NCBI GenBank assembly: GCA_045592785.1
Contig: JAZNVL010000010.1
Coordinates: 49,905 to 113,904, forward strand
Reading direction: 5' to 3'
DNA from: RGIG8244 sp045592785
Lineage (GTDB): Bacteria; Verrucomicrobiota; Lentisphaeria; Victivallales; UBA1829
Length of the DNA stretch: 64,000 bases
Both the position numbers and the translations under genes were made by a program. Each line of letters starts with the position of its first letter. Position 1 is the first letter of the stretch. Below the pieces are notes generated by a model. The model did not search any database. It saw only the letters and a program-made list of their open reading frames with translations, and was not told the origin of the DNA. Of the stretch, positions 8,799 to 17,565 are shown piece after piece.

Positions 8799-9629
8799 AT
8801 GCCCCAGGCGTTGACTCCCCCCGAAAACAAAGAACTGCGTACGTTCAAACTGATCCTGTCATACGATGGTACACTCTATCACGGCTGGCAGCGGCAGAAC
8901 AACGGCATTACCGTGCAGGAAGTGCTGGAAGACAAACTGTGCCGTCTTTTCGGCAATACACCGATCCGCGTACAGGGCAGCAGCCGTACGGATGCCGGGG
9001 TCCACGCGCTGGGACTCTGTGCAAGTTTCCGTGCGCCGGAATCGCCTTATATTCCGGACTGGAAAGTGAAGAAGGCACTGAACCGGCTTCTGCCGGATGA
9101 CATCCGGATCCGTTCTGCGGAGATCGTGCCGGATACGTTCAACGCCCGTTTTTCCGCATTGGGTAAGTCTTATGTTTATATGGTCAACACGGGGGACAAC
9201 AATCCATTCACCAACCGTTACTGCTGGCACATGGACGACATGACGTGTCTGGATGAACTGGAAAAAGCGATCGCTGTATTCAAAGGGAAACACGATTTCA
9301 CCACCTTCACGGTGGAAGCTCACAAATACGATGATCCGGTCCGGGAGATCCTGGATACGCGGATCGTCACCTTCGGTCCGCTGGTTGGATTTTACTTTCT
9401 CGGCACCGGTTTTCTGTATAAAATGGTCCGGAGCATGGCGGGTGCGCTGATGTTCGTGGGACGCGGCAGACTGAAAGCCGATGACATTGCCGAAATGCTG
9501 AAAGCGCGGAACCGTCTCTGCTGTAAAGATACAGCCCCTGCCAAGGGGTTATTCCTCAAACAGGTATTTTATGAAGGCGACAGCTGGGAGAACGATCTTC
9601 CGGACCGTCCGCCATTCTGGATGTACTGA
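8799..9629 (+). CDS. truA: tRNA pseudouridine(38-40) synthase
   Basis: A 276-residue TruA, which isomerises uridines 38-40 in the tRNA anticodon arm. The N-terminal YDGTLYHGWQRQ motif and the catalytic-aspartate motif SSRTDAGVHALG are both present, and the C-terminal half has FYFLGTGFLYKMVR, matching the family FLYNMVR motif. The ATG at 8799 is chosen because upstream in-frame starts lie within the oad terminator and the TruA family opening (FKLILSYDGT) begins soon after. A GGAA precedes the start at 8787-8790. How the gene is transcribed is unclear: read-through of the strong terminator or an unseen promoter. Confidence 0.95.
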   Translation: MPQALTPPENKELRTFKLILSYDGTLYHGWQRQNNGITVQEVLEDKLCRLFGNTPIRVQGSSRTDAGVHALGLCASFRAPESPYIPDWKVKKALNRLLPDDIRIRSAEIVPDTFNARFSALGKSYVYMVNTGDNNPFTNRYCWHMDDMTCLDELEKAIAVFKGKHDFTTFTVEAHKYDDPVREILDTRIVTFGPLVGFYFLGTGFLYKMVRSMAGALMFVGRGRLKADDIAEMLKARNRLCCKDTAPAKGLFLKQVFYEGDSWENDLPDRPPFWMY

Positions 9630-9664
9630 CACTGTCATTTTTCCTGAAAAGTCGATAAGAGGAC

Positions 9665-9693
9665 TTGACTTTTCTTCCGCTCTGTGATATAAT
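9665..9693 (+). promoter_or_regulatory. strong sigma70-type promoter of the sialate esterase operon
   Basis: TTGACT (9665-9670), a 17-bp spacer ending in TGA (an extended -10), and a perfect TATAAT (9688-9693). It lies 46 bp ahead of the first esterase start codon. Confidence 0.85.
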
Positions 9694-9739
9694 ACCGGAT
9701 ACGAGTCCCCTATCTAACTTTTACAGGAAAGGTTTTTGT

Positions 9740-11338
9740 ATGAATTACAAAAAACTGTTTTGCATGTCGGCACTCTCCCTCATGCTGATCCCGGTTGCGC
9801 TTGCCGATGTGGCAGTCGCAAATATTTTCCGAACAAACATGGTCCTGCAGCGGGAAGCCGTTCACCCGGTCTGGGGTACAGCGGATCCCGGGGAAGAAGT
9901 AACCGTCACCTTCGCGGGTCAGACCCTGACTGCGAAAGCCGATGACAAAGGCAAATGGGAAGTCCGTCTTGCGCCTCTTGACATCCAGAAAACGGGTTCT
10001 GCTCTGGTTATCAAGGGGAAGAACACCATCACGCTCAACAATGTGGTGGTGGGCGATGTCTGGCTCTGCGGCGGACAATCCAACATGGATATGACGTTCA
10101 ACTGGGGACAGGGTGTCATCGGGCGCGATGAGATCCTGAAGGACAGCGTGAATTACCCGCTGATCCGCCGCGTGAAAGTCCAGACACTCGCCAGCGATGT
10201 CCCTGCGGATGATATTGAGTGTTCTCCCTGGGCAATAAGCGGGAACAACGACACGGGAGACTGGGTCCATGACACGCTGCACTGGTCTGCCGCCGGATAT
10301 ATTTTCACACGCCGTCTGCATATTGAATCGGGGATCCCCATGGGTATTCTGGATAACAACTGGAGCGGGAGCCGGATCGAACCGTTCATGTCGCCGGAAA
10401 GTTTTGCGGAACCCGGTTTGGAAGAACTGAACAAAAAACTTCAAACAGTGACGGTTGGAACTCCGGAATGGAAGGAAACCACGCAGAAATTGATCGCAGA
10501 CACAAAGAGCTGGATGGAAAAAGCGGAACAAGCCAATGCTGCGAAAGGAAATCTGCCTCCGCTGCCCCGCATGAACACGCTTTCCTCATTGAGATTCTGT
10601 TACGCCTATTTTGCCATGATGGCTCCCATCACCCGGTTCCCCATCAAAGGTGTGATCTGGTATCAGGGCTGCTCCAATGGCGGTGACCGTATGCAGTATT
10701 ATCCCAAGATGCACGCACTGGTCAAAGGCTGGCGGAAAGCCTGGGGCATTGATTTCCCCTTCTACTTCGTACAGCTTGCTTCCTTCACAAAAGCGACGAA
10801 TGATCCGCAGGGCGGCAATGGTTACGCATTCATCCGGGAAGCCCAGCGGAAAGCCATGGATATTCCCAAGTCCGGGATGGCATGTGCCATCGACATCGGC
10901 ATGCAGAACGACATTCACCCGCTGAACAAGATCGACGTGGGCGAACGTCTGGCGCTCTGGGCTCTTCGGAACGAATACGGGAAGAAAGATATCGTGGTCT
11001 CCGGTCCGCTCTTCAAGGCTGTGAAGTTTGAGAACGGAAAAGCCATTGTATCCTTTGATTACGCCAAAGGTTTGATGACCGCGAAGAAAGACGGGATCAG
11101 CAAGCCGGTGGCGACGCCCGGCGAAAAGCCGAAACATTTCGCCATTTGCGGTGCCGATAAAAAATGGGTCTGGGCGGATGCCGTCATTGAGGGCGAAACC
11201 GTGGTACTTTCCTCTCCCGAAGTGAAAGAACCCGTTGCCGTCCGTTACGCATTCCGTGCCTACCCTGACGGGGTAAACATGTATAACGAAGCAGGACTTC
11301 CCATGGTTCCCTTCCGCACCGATGATGAAAAGAAATAA
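9740..11338 (+). CDS. sialate O-acetylesterase family protein (exported SGNH hydrolase)
   Basis: A 532-residue protein with a clear signal peptide (MNYKKLFCMSALSLMLIPVALA), so it acts in the periplasm or outside. The SGNH/DUF303 hydrolase domain has its nucleophile Ser114 in GGQSNMD, the block GVIWYQGCSN, and the Asp391/His393 pair in NDIHPLNK. Such enzymes remove acetyl groups from sialic acids or decorated polysaccharides such as xylan or pectin; the substrate is not determined. ATG 9740 is preceded by AGGAAAGG and agrees with the promoter. The next gene is a paralogue 12 nt downstream; their C-terminal ~100 residues are almost identical while the central regions differ. Confidence 0.88.
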   Translation: MNYKKLFCMSALSLMLIPVALADVAVANIFRTNMVLQREAVHPVWGTADPGEEVTVTFAGQTLTAKADDKGKWEVRLAPLDIQKTGSALVIKGKNTITLNNVVVGDVWLCGGQSNMDMTFNWGQGVIGRDEILKDSVNYPLIRRVKVQTLASDVPADDIECSPWAISGNNDTGDWVHDTLHWSAAGYIFTRRLHIESGIPMGILDNNWSGSRIEPFMSPESFAEPGLEELNKKLQTVTVGTPEWKETTQKLIADTKSWMEKAEQANAAKGNLPPLPRMNTLSSLRFCYAYFAMMAPITRFPIKGVIWYQGCSNGGDRMQYYPKMHALVKGWRKAWGIDFPFYFVQLASFTKATNDPQGGNGYAFIREAQRKAMDIPKSGMACAIDIGMQNDIHPLNKIDVGERLALWALRNEYGKKDIVVSGPLFKAVKFENGKAIVSFDYAKGLMTAKKDGISKPVATPGEKPKHFAICGADKKWVWADAVIEGETVVLSSPEVKEPVAVRYAFRAYPDGVNMYNEAGLPMVPFRTDDEKK

Positions 11339-11350
11339 GGAGAACATATA

Positions 11351-12922
11351 ATGAAAACAGGAAAAATACTTGCTATTGCGCTCTTCTCCGTCGCACTGAT
11401 CCCTGCGGCGTTTGCAAAAGTCAACGTCGCCCGTTATTTCGCCAGTAACATGGTCCTTCAGCGGGAAGCACCCGTTATCATCTGGGGAACGACCACAAAA
11501 GCGGGTGAGGAAGTGACCGTCTCGTTTGCCGGACAAACGGTGAAAGCCGTTTCCGACAAGGATAGGAACTGGGAAGTACATCTTGCGCCCCTTGCCATGC
11601 AGAAAGAAGGATCGGAAATGACGATCCAGGGGGAAAACAAAATCGTACTGAACAACATTCTGGTGGGCGATGTCTGGCTCTGCTCCGGACAATCCAATAT
11701 GGAATGGCTGCTGAAGGGTGTGACCAATGAGGAAGAAGCGATCCGGGAAGCGGAAAAATACCCGTTGATCCGCGCCATGATGGTCAACCGGAAAATCGAA
11801 AGTCTGCCTTTGCAGGATATTCCGATCCGCCATACCTGGAAGGTATGCACGCCGGATATGCTCAAACATTTCTCCGCTGTCGGCTACTATTTTGCGCGCC
11901 GGATCCACATGGAAACAGGTGTCCCCATCGGGTTCATCCACAACGCATGGAGCGCATGCCCCATTGAAAATTATATGAGTCCCGACTCGTTCAACCGGGA
12001 AGGATTGAAGGAACAGTACGATATTGTCATGCGCTGTACGCCCGGCACGGACGAATGGGTCGATGAAAACAAGAAGTTTACGGCATCCGTGGCGGAATGG
12101 TGTAAAGATACCGAAAAAGCCTGTCAGGAAAACCGTCCGGTCAAACCGCTCCCGGTCCGTCTGACCACCAAATACGGCGGACAATACAATGCCATGATCG
12201 CACCGATGGCACGGATCCAGCTGAAAGGGATCATCTGGTATCAGGGTTGCGCCAATGCGGCGGACGGGATGATCTATTACACGAAAATGCACGCGCTGGT
12301 GGAAAGCTGGCGGAAAAACTGGGGCAAGGAACTGCCCTTCTATTTTGTGCAGCTGGCATCCTGGATCAAACCCACGGATGATCCGGAAGGCGGCAACGGA
12401 TTCGCTCCGATCCGCGAAGTACAGCGGAAAGCCATGGTCATTCCCAAGTCCGGGATGGCGTGCGCCATTGACATCGGGATGCCGAATGACATTCACCCGA
12501 AGAACAAGTTTGACGTGGGCGAACGTCTGGCAGTCTGGGCACTGCATAACGAATACGGGAAGAAAGAGATCGTGGTCTCCGGTCCGCTCTTCAAGGCTGT
12601 GAAGTTTGAGAACGGGAAAGCGATCGTCTCCTTCGATTATGCCAAAGGATTGATGACGGCGAAGAAAGACGGGATCAGCAAGCCGGTGGCAACACCCGGT
12701 GAAAAACCGAAACACTTCGCCATCGCCGGAGCCGATAAAAAATGGGTCTGGGCGGATGCCGTCATTGTGGGTGAAACCGTGGTCCTTTCCTCCCCCGAAG
12801 TGAAAGAACCGGTTGCGGTGCGTTTCGCTTATCGCGGCACCCCTGCCGGCTTCAATATGTATAACGGAGCAGGACTGCCTATGGTCCCGTTCAGAACAGA
12901 TAACTGGGAAGAGAAGAAATAA
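11351..12922 (+). CDS. second sialate O-acetylesterase family protein (paralogue)
   Basis: A 523-residue exported paralogue of the preceding gene, with signal peptide MKTGKILAIALFSVALIPAAFA. Catalytic features are kept: Ser115 in SGQSNMEW, GIIWYQGCANAAD, and NDIHPKNKFDVGERLA. An AAGGAG site precedes the start. From about VVSGPLFKAVKFENGKA to the C-terminus it nearly matches its neighbour at protein level, and several DNA stretches are identical, whereas the region between residues 140 and 280 has diverged. This fits a tandem duplication with homogenised ends, possibly with different substrate specificity from the central insert. It is co-transcribed with the M20 peptidase that follows after 1 nt. 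Confidence 0.88.
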   Translation: MKTGKILAIALFSVALIPAAFAKVNVARYFASNMVLQREAPVIIWGTTTKAGEEVTVSFAGQTVKAVSDKDRNWEVHLAPLAMQKEGSEMTIQGENKIVLNNILVGDVWLCSGQSNMEWLLKGVTNEEEAIREAEKYPLIRAMMVNRKIESLPLQDIPIRHTWKVCTPDMLKHFSAVGYYFARRIHMETGVPIGFIHNAWSACPIENYMSPDSFNREGLKEQYDIVMRCTPGTDEWVDENKKFTASVAEWCKDTEKACQENRPVKPLPVRLTTKYGGQYNAMIAPMARIQLKGIIWYQGCANAADGMIYYTKMHALVESWRKNWGKELPFYFVQLASWIKPTDDPEGGNGFAPIREVQRKAMVIPKSGMACAIDIGMPNDIHPKNKFDVGERLAVWALHNEYGKKEIVVSGPLFKAVKFENGKAIVSFDYAKGLMTAKKDGISKPVATPGEKPKHFAIAGADKKWVWADAVIVGETVVLSSPEVKEPVAVRFAYRGTPAGFNMYNGAGLPMVPFRTDNWEEKK

Positions 12923-12923
12923 C

Positions 12924-14045
12924 ATGAACCAGAACTCAACCGAACTGCTTGCGGAACTTGTCCGCATGAGACCCGTGACAGAAGATGTTGCTTCTGTCAA
13001 TCGTGTAACCGGGAAAGTCACCGAACTGCTGAAAGCGGAAGGCTTGTACTGCACCGTGGAAGATTTCGACGGCCGCAAATGTCTTTACGCCTCCACCGTG
13101 GAAGGGAAAGTCTCGGACTACCTTCTGAACGTACACCTGGACGTTGTCCCGGCGGAAGAATATCAGTTTGAACCGGAAATCAAAGACGGACTGATGTTCG
13201 GCAGAGGTCCCGCCGACTGCCTCGGGTCCGCCGTCTCCGTGATCCAGGCACTCTGCCGTCTGAAAGGGAACGTTTCCGTGGCAGCCATTTTCTCCACCGA
13301 TGAAGAAACCGGCGGATCCACCACAGCTGGCATGGTCGAACGGGGTTATTCCGCAACCATTTCCGCGTGCGTGATCGACAGTGCCTGGGGCAGCATCACC
13401 TACGCCCAGAAAGGGATCCTGGATATTCTTCTGCGTGCGGTCTCACCCACGGGCGGCGGACACTCCTCTGCGCCCTGGAATTTCACAAACCCCATCGATA
13501 TGCTGCTTGACGGCTATCAGAAATTCCGTGCTGCTTGGCAGAATCCCTCCGTGGATGACCAGTGGCATAACACCATGGCGGCGTGCGTGATCCGCGGCGG
13601 GTCGGCACACAATCAGATCCCGGATGAAGCAACTTTACAGCTGAATTTCCGTCTCATCGATGCCGCTGACCGGGAAAAGATCCTGGCACTCGTCCGGGAA
13701 ACCACCGGACTGGAAGCAACCGAGCTCACCTATTGTCCTCCGGTCACATCCGACATGAACAATGCAGAGATCACCCGGCTCCGGGAGATCGTACGGAAAC
13801 ATTTGATCCTCCGGAATGAAAAAGCGGACCGTTATGCAAAGGAACCGAAGAAAGTGCCGCTGGACCATGATGTTCCCCTGATCCAGATGAACGGTGCGAC
13901 CGATGCCCGTGCGCTGGTCGATCTGAATATTCCCATCGTCATTCTGGGACTGGATGGTGCCGGTGTGCATACCGCGCACGAATATGTGGTCCTGGATTCC
14001 ATCGACATCATGTCGGACATCCTGGTGGAATACTGTAACGGCTGA
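12924..14045 (+). CDS. M20 family metallopeptidase / deacylase (ArgE/DapE-like)
   Basis: A 373-residue cytoplasmic zinc hydrolase. The metal-binding blocks of clan MH are visible: LNVHLDVVP (His and Asp), GRGPADCLGS, and TDEETGGS with the Glu-Glu pair; a dimerisation domain spans about residues 175-285, and VHTAHEYV near the C-terminus supplies a late histidine. The second block has ADCLG where ArgE/DapE enzymes usually read DMKG, so the substrate may differ from acetylornithine or succinyl-diaminopimelate. It starts 1 nt after the esterase stop, suggesting a joint role, perhaps deacylation of an imported product. Its stop codon abuts that of convergent hemW exactly (TGATCA). Confidence 0.82.
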   Translation: MNQNSTELLAELVRMRPVTEDVASVNRVTGKVTELLKAEGLYCTVEDFDGRKCLYASTVEGKVSDYLLNVHLDVVPAEEYQFEPEIKDGLMFGRGPADCLGSAVSVIQALCRLKGNVSVAAIFSTDEETGGSTTAGMVERGYSATISACVIDSAWGSITYAQKGILDILLRAVSPTGGGHSSAPWNFTNPIDMLLDGYQKFRAAWQNPSVDDQWHNTMAACVIRGGSAHNQIPDEATLQLNFRLIDAADREKILALVRETTGLEATELTYCPPVTSDMNNAEITRLREIVRKHLILRNEKADRYAKEPKKVPLDHDVPLIQMNGATDARALVDLNIPIVILGLDGAGVHTAHEYVVLDSIDIMSDILVEYCNG

Positions 14046-15143
14046 TCACTCCAGAATACGGAGTGCAAGGTCATTCCAGAACAATAACCCCTGCTCCGTG
14101 GGCAGGATGACACCGTCATCCCCCCGGAGCAGTAATTTTTCCCGTTCCAACGCGGCAAGGACCGGGAAATCGGGGTCGACTCCGGTCACAGCACGGAATT
14201 CCCCCCTGCCCCATCCATCCGCCGTGCGCAAGCCCATAAGCAGGATCTCCCGCAGCCGTTCGGCACGGGGTATCTCATCGTATTCCGGGCTGACACCCGC
14301 CGCCCATTGTTGGAGATCGTCGCGTTCGGTCCAGCGTCGGACTCCATCGAAGGAAGCGGCGGAAGGCCCCAATCCCAGATAGGATTCGCCATGCCACACG
14401 TTCCAGTTATGTGCGGCACGGAATGGTTTGGAAGCGTAATTGGATATCTCATACCGGGGCATATCATGACGGGCAAGGAATTCCCCTGCCAGATTCCACA
14501 TATCGGCGGAAAGCCCTTCATCCGGTTCATACCCGGTCGCCGCAAACGGAGTTCCCTCCTCCGGTGTGATGGAGTAACAGGACAAATGTTTCACTCCACA
14601 TGAGAGTGCTTCTTCCAAATCGTTCCGGAACATGACAAGTGTTTCACCGGGCAGCGCATACAACAGATCGAACCCCAGATTCTCCACGCCGGCGGACCGC
14701 CACGCCTCCAACGCATGACAGACATGTTCCGTCCCGCCCGTATGCCGCATGACAGCCCGGCGCAATTCGGGCTGAAAACTCTGGACGCCCATGCTGACCC
14801 GATTGATGAATCCGGCGGCGGTATCGCACAATTCCGTTGTCACGGTTTCCGGATTGGCTTCCATGGTGATCTCCGCACCGGGGTCGAACCGACAGGTCTC
14901 CTGTATGGTCCGGAAGAGTTTTTTCAGGACGGGAACGGGCAGCGAGGAGGGTGTTCCGCCGCCGAAATAAAGGGTGCGTATTTTCTGCAAAGCGGGCGCA
15001 TTTTTCCGGAGATCCAGCAGGATTTTCTCCAGCCACAGCTGATAGAGTCCGTCATCAGCACAGGGGAGCGAATAGAAGGCACAGTAGCCGCATTTTCTGC
15101 GACAGAACGGGACGTGGATATAAAGGTTTGCGTATTCCTTCAT
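14046..15143 (-). CDS. hemW: radical SAM heme chaperone HemW
   Basis: A 365-residue radical SAM protein. The N-terminal FCRRKCGYCAF holds the [4Fe-4S] cysteines Cys14, Cys18 and Cys21; LYFGGGTPS is the SAM-binding glycine motif, and VSMGVQSFQPELRR matches HemW/HemN proteins. The length and lack of the HemN N-terminal extension favour HemW, a heme-insertion chaperone, over the oxygen-independent coproporphyrinogen oxidase. The start codon overlaps the stop of the upstream foldase gene (ATGA), indicating translational coupling. No other heme gene is nearby. Confidence 0.88.
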   Translation of the reverse strand: MKEYANLYIHVPFCRRKCGYCAFYSLPCADDGLYQLWLEKILLDLRKNAPALQKIRTLYFGGGTPSSLPVPVLKKLFRTIQETCRFDPGAEITMEANPETVTTELCDTAAGFINRVSMGVQSFQPELRRAVMRHTGGTEHVCHALEAWRSAGVENLGFDLLYALPGETLVMFRNDLEEALSCGVKHLSCYSITPEEGTPFAATGYEPDEGLSADMWNLAGEFLARHDMPRYEISNYASKPFRAAHNWNVWHGESYLGLGPSAASFDGVRRWTERDDLQQWAAGVSPEYDEIPRAERLREILLMGLRTADGWGRGEFRAVTGVDPDFPVLAALEREKLLLRGDDGVILPTEQGLLFWNDLALRILE

Positions 15144-16120
15144 TGGAAATAGTAACGGACGATCGCTTTACTGCGGAGTTCTTTGGAAAATGCTTCGCGG
15201 TTTTTCTTCCATGCGGCTTCCATCAGACTGCGTTCGATCTGGTCTGCCACCCGTTTGAAGGGGACCAGACGCGCAGGACTCCGTTCTGCGACCCGGATAA
15301 AATACCATGCTTCGGGAGTTTCCACAGGCCCTGCGATCTGCCCGACAGCAGTATTGGTCAATGCGGCGGCAAATTCAGGACGGAGTTTATTCTGTTCCAT
15401 GCTGCCGATGAACCCGCCGGAAGCGGCAGTGGGCGCATTGGAGAACTGTTTGACAAGGGCGGTGAAGTCTTCCCCGGCTTTGATTTTTTTCTGAATGGTC
15501 TGCAAGTCATTGGCGGCATTTTCACCGCGCAGGACCTGAAGGAGCTGCAGGGAGATCCGGGCGGGAGTACCCCATTTTTCGGGATGTGCTTTGTATTCGT
15601 CATAGACTTCTTTCGGCGTGATGTATACTTTCCGGTCACAAAGATATCCCAACAGGGCTTCCGTTGCGATCTTCTCCCGGAGTCTCACTTTCAGTTTTTC
15701 GGTGGAGAAGCCGAGATTCTTCAACTGCTTTTCCAAAGTCGCGCGGGTCCCGTCGCCCATATCGGCGGCAACGGCATCCAACATATTCTCCACTTCCTGC
15801 GGCGGGATGGTGAATGGTTTCTTTTTGTATTCCAGATACAGCAGACGGTGAAGGATGATCGACTCAATGGCTTCCTTGCGGATCTTATGCGTTTCCCGGA
15901 CCAGACGTTCTCCCGAAAGGATCCCCACCAGACGGCGTTCCATTGACGCGGTTTCCAGGATCACATCCAGGAGCGTAATGGGTTCCCCGTTGACAGAAAC
16001 AAGCACGGAATCGATCTGGGCGCGGTCGGAGAACTGCTGATACTGTACCGCGGGGAGCAGGTCTGCGGAATATGCACACACCATCACAGCAAAAAGACAG
16101 AGAAAGACAATATGTTTCAT
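15140..16120 (-). CDS. exported peptidyl-prolyl isomerase, SurA/PpiC (parvulin) type
   Basis: A 326-residue protein with signal peptide MKHIVFLCLFAVMVCAYSA. A SurA-like N-terminal chaperone helix bundle (VLVSVNGEPITLLDVILE at about 40-60) is followed by one parvulin domain at about residues 185-280, seen as FSNAPTAASGGFIGSMEQNKLRPEF and VETPEAWYFIRVAER. It probably helps fold outer-membrane or periplasmic proteins. SurA itself has two parvulin domains; this one has a single domain. ATG 16120 is preceded by AAAGGA and fits a consensus promoter 30 bp upstream. hemW follows with a 4-nt overlap. Confidence 0.85.
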   Translation of the reverse strand: MKHIVFLCLFAVMVCAYSADLLPAVQYQQFSDRAQIDSVLVSVNGEPITLLDVILETASMERRLVGILSGERLVRETHKIRKEAIESIILHRLLYLEYKKKPFTIPPQEVENMLDAVAADMGDGTRATLEKQLKNLGFSTEKLKVRLREKIATEALLGYLCDRKVYITPKEVYDEYKAHPEKWGTPARISLQLLQVLRGENAANDLQTIQKKIKAGEDFTALVKQFSNAPTAASGGFIGSMEQNKLRPEFAAALTNTAVGQIAGPVETPEAWYFIRVAERSPARLVPFKRVADQIERSLMEAAWKKNREAFSKELRSKAIVRYYFQ

Positions 16121-16150
16121 AGTAAAAGATCCTTTGTTGAGATGGATGAC

Positions 16151-16179
16151 AATATAACCGCAGTCCCGGGATTTGTCAA
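16151..16179 (-). promoter_or_regulatory. promoter of the foldase-hemW operon
   Basis: Read on the minus strand: TTGACA (16174-16179), a 17-bp spacer, TATATT (16151-16156). The -35 is a perfect consensus. Confidence 0.85.
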
Positions 16180-16184
16180 GGGAC

Positions 16185-16985
16185 TCACGCAAAAAAACGC
16201 GGGATTTCCAGAACATCCCCGGCGCACGGGGTAACGATACGGAAACCCCGGTCCCGCAAATAAGCAATGGCATTCTCTCCGGTGCAGTGCATGAGATAAA
16301 GATCCCGGATGTTGTGATCAAGCAAATAATCCGCCGTTTCTTTCAGCCTTACTTCATCCGCATGAAGCAGATGAAGTCCTCCGAAGATGGCGCGTACCGG
16401 GTTCTCCGGCGCATGTTTCCGGCAATATTCCAACGTGTTGATGATCCCTGCATGACAGCACCCCTGGATCAGCAGTCCGCCGGACAACAGCAATGCCTGT
16501 TCCTCGGGGATGCAGTCGGGCACACATTTGCGGTCATCATGATAGAAGGGACCGCCGGCAGTCTCTCCGGATTCTCTGGGGATGGGCCCGGTCAGGAAAA
16601 ATCCGGGGAGGATCTCACGGAAACCGGATACCGTTTCACATTGGAACCGGGCGAGAGCCGCCACACATTCTGCGGGCATGGCGATATTCCGTACCGGCTT
16701 GCCGGGATGATGACTGTAATGAGGTCCTGCGATCTCCGGACCGTGCCATAAACGGCATGAGGGCACCGCGCACAACCCGCCGGTATGGTCGCCGTGCCCG
16801 TGGGAAAGGATCACGCCATCGTAAGAGACGTGCGGGAATTGCGGTTCGTTTCCGGGGTAAGCGATGCCTGCTCCGGTATCGAAGAGCAGAGTTCTGCCGT
16901 TGGCTTCAATACGGAGAGCGAGTCCGTGTTCCTGCATGAACCCGGGGCGGGCATTATTTTCAACGATGACAGAGATACGGATCAT
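16185..16985 (-). CDS. MBL-fold metallo-hydrolase
   Basis: A 266-residue metallo-beta-lactamase-fold protein. The zinc motif HxHxDH is present as SHGHGDHTGG near residue 60, with later metal-ligand candidates in CCHAGIINT and GGLHLL. The layout resembles the subfamily often annotated as dihydropterin-aminobenzene phosphate synthase-like, found in anaerobes. The actual reaction is unknown. It lies just downstream of the ferredoxin terminator on the same strand; no good ribosome site is seen, so the start is less certain. A redox link to the ferredoxin is possible but not shown. Confidence 0.82.
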   Translation of the reverse strand: MIRISVIVENNARPGFMQEHGLALRIEANGRTLLFDTGAGIAYPGNEPQFPHVSYDGVILSHGHGDHTGGLCAVPSCRLWHGPEIAGPHYSHHPGKPVRNIAMPAECVAALARFQCETVSGFREILPGFFLTGPIPRESGETAGGPFYHDDRKCVPDCIPEEQALLLSGGLLIQGCCHAGIINTLEYCRKHAPENPVRAIFGGLHLLHADEVRLKETADYLLDHNIRDLYLMHCTGENAIAYLRDRGFRIVTPCAGDVLEIPRFFA

Positions 16986-16990
16986 GATCG

Positions 16991-17027
16991 AAAAAGAAAA
17001 ACCTCCGGAGGGAACCCGCCGGAGGTT
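16991..17027 (-). terminator. intrinsic terminator after the ferredoxin
   Basis: On the minus strand a 9-bp stem (17019-17027 with 17000-17008) and 10-nt loop are followed by TTTTTCTTTTT. It ends 6 nt ahead of the MBL hydrolase start. Confidence 0.85.
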
Positions 17028-17045
17028 TGAGCAATCGGAGGAAAC

Positions 17046-17219
17046 TTATTCCTGCGTGATCGCTTCTGTGGGGCAAGCGCCAACGCAGGCACCGCAATCC
17101 ACACATTCATCCGCATTGACAACGGCATGACCGTCATTCATGGAAATTGCGCTGACGGGGCATTCGCCGACGCAGCTTTCGCATCCGACGCACTTGGAAT
17201 CATCTACTTTAGCAGGCAT
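17046..17219 (-). CDS. 2[4Fe-4S] ferredoxin
   Basis: A 57-residue bacterial dicluster ferredoxin starting MPAKVDDSKC. Cysteines are at 10, 13, 16, 20 and 39, 42, 45, 49, giving two CxxCxxCxxxCP cluster motifs with exact spacing. It carries electrons at low potential in anaerobes, for example with pyruvate:ferredoxin oxidoreductase or hydrogenase. The size is normal for clostridial-type ferredoxins. AAGGAGG sits at a good distance from the start, and a promoter and terminator bracket it as a one-gene unit, consistent with high expression. Confidence 0.95.
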   Translation of the reverse strand: MPAKVDDSKCVGCESCVGECPVSAISMNDGHAVVNADECVDCGACVGACPTEAITQE

Positions 17220-17303
17220 TTGAACCTCCTTGCGTTAAATTAAATTATTGAGTTGCTTTCTTTGACCGTCTCTTATTGAGCCGATCGACGTCATCAAGGG
17301 CGT

Positions 17304-17331
17304 AACATAGCGCAATTTGCAAAAAATGCAA
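17304..17331 (-). promoter_or_regulatory. promoter of the ferredoxin gene
   Basis: On the minus strand TTGCAT (17326-17331), 16-bp spacer, TATGTT (17304-17309). The 5' UTR would be about 80 nt, AT-rich and without visible structure. Confidence 0.6.
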
Positions 17332-17393
17332 GTGAGAAACGATAATTTTTTGCAAAATGGTGAAAAAAAAGTAAAAAAAATGAAAAAACGCGC

Positions 17394-17421
17394 TTGCAAT
17401 ACTTTTTTTCTGTGTTATATT
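17394..17421 (+). promoter_or_regulatory. promoter of the trp leader and trpB
   Basis: TTGCAA (17394-17399), a 16-bp spacer ending in TGT, and TATATT (17416-17421). The expected transcription start at about 17428-17430 falls within 3 nt of the leader-peptide ATG. Confidence 0.75.
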
Positions 17422-17430
17422 AACACCATT

Positions 17431-17484
17431 ATGAAAACGAATACTGCACAAATACAACTGATTTGCTGGTGGCGCTGGCGGTGA
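17431..17484 (+). CDS. trpL: tryptophan leader peptide, apparently leaderless
   Basis: A 17-residue ORF, MKTNTAQIQLICWWRWR, with Trp codons at 17467-17469, 17470-17472 and 17476-17478. It lies directly between a promoter and a set of alternative hairpins ahead of trpB, which is the arrangement of a ribosome-mediated tryptophan attenuator. There is no Shine-Dalgarno sequence and only 9 nt separate the -10 hexamer from the ATG, so the mRNA is expected to be leaderless, as reported for trpL in some rhizobia. The stop codon is 3 nt before the first arm used by the antiterminator. Confidence 0.85.
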   Translation: MKTNTAQIQLICWWRWR

Positions 17485-17525
17485 TTTCCGTCGGGCTGCG
17501 ATTTTGTTTACGCGTTATCCGACGG
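17475..17525 (+). promoter_or_regulatory. trp attenuator: pause and antiterminator segments 1, 2 and 3
   Basis: Segment 1 (17475-17481, overlapping the third Trp codon) can pair with segment 2 (17488-17494) in a 7-bp stem with two wobbles. Segment 2, CCGTCGG, is perfectly complementary to segment 3, CCGACGG (17519-17525). Segment 3 overlaps the left arm of the terminator, so 2:3 and 3:4 pairings exclude each other. Stalling at the Trp codons would free segment 2 and favour read-through. Confidence 0.8.
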
Positions 17526-17555
17526 GTTGGTCGAAGTGACCGGTCCGTCTTTTTT
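17521..17555 (+). terminator. trp attenuator terminator (3:4 hairpin)
   Basis: A 12-bp stem (17521-17532 with 17538-17549, three G-T wobbles), 5-nt loop, then seven T residues. Confidence 0.85.
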
Positions 17556-17565
17556 GTGGAATTCG

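Noticed and set aside
9629..9664. Terminator after truA
   Set aside because: The palindrome TGACACTGTCA has a one-base loop and 5-bp arms, so no stable hairpin can form.
10586..13078. An 830-codon minus-strand open frame opposite the two sialate esterases
   Set aside because: It runs across two confirmed genes and repeats itself only because the esterases are duplicates; it has no start signals.
14040..14050. Overlap or frameshift between the M20 peptidase and hemW
   Set aside because: The two stop codons simply abut as TGATCA; both proteins end normally.
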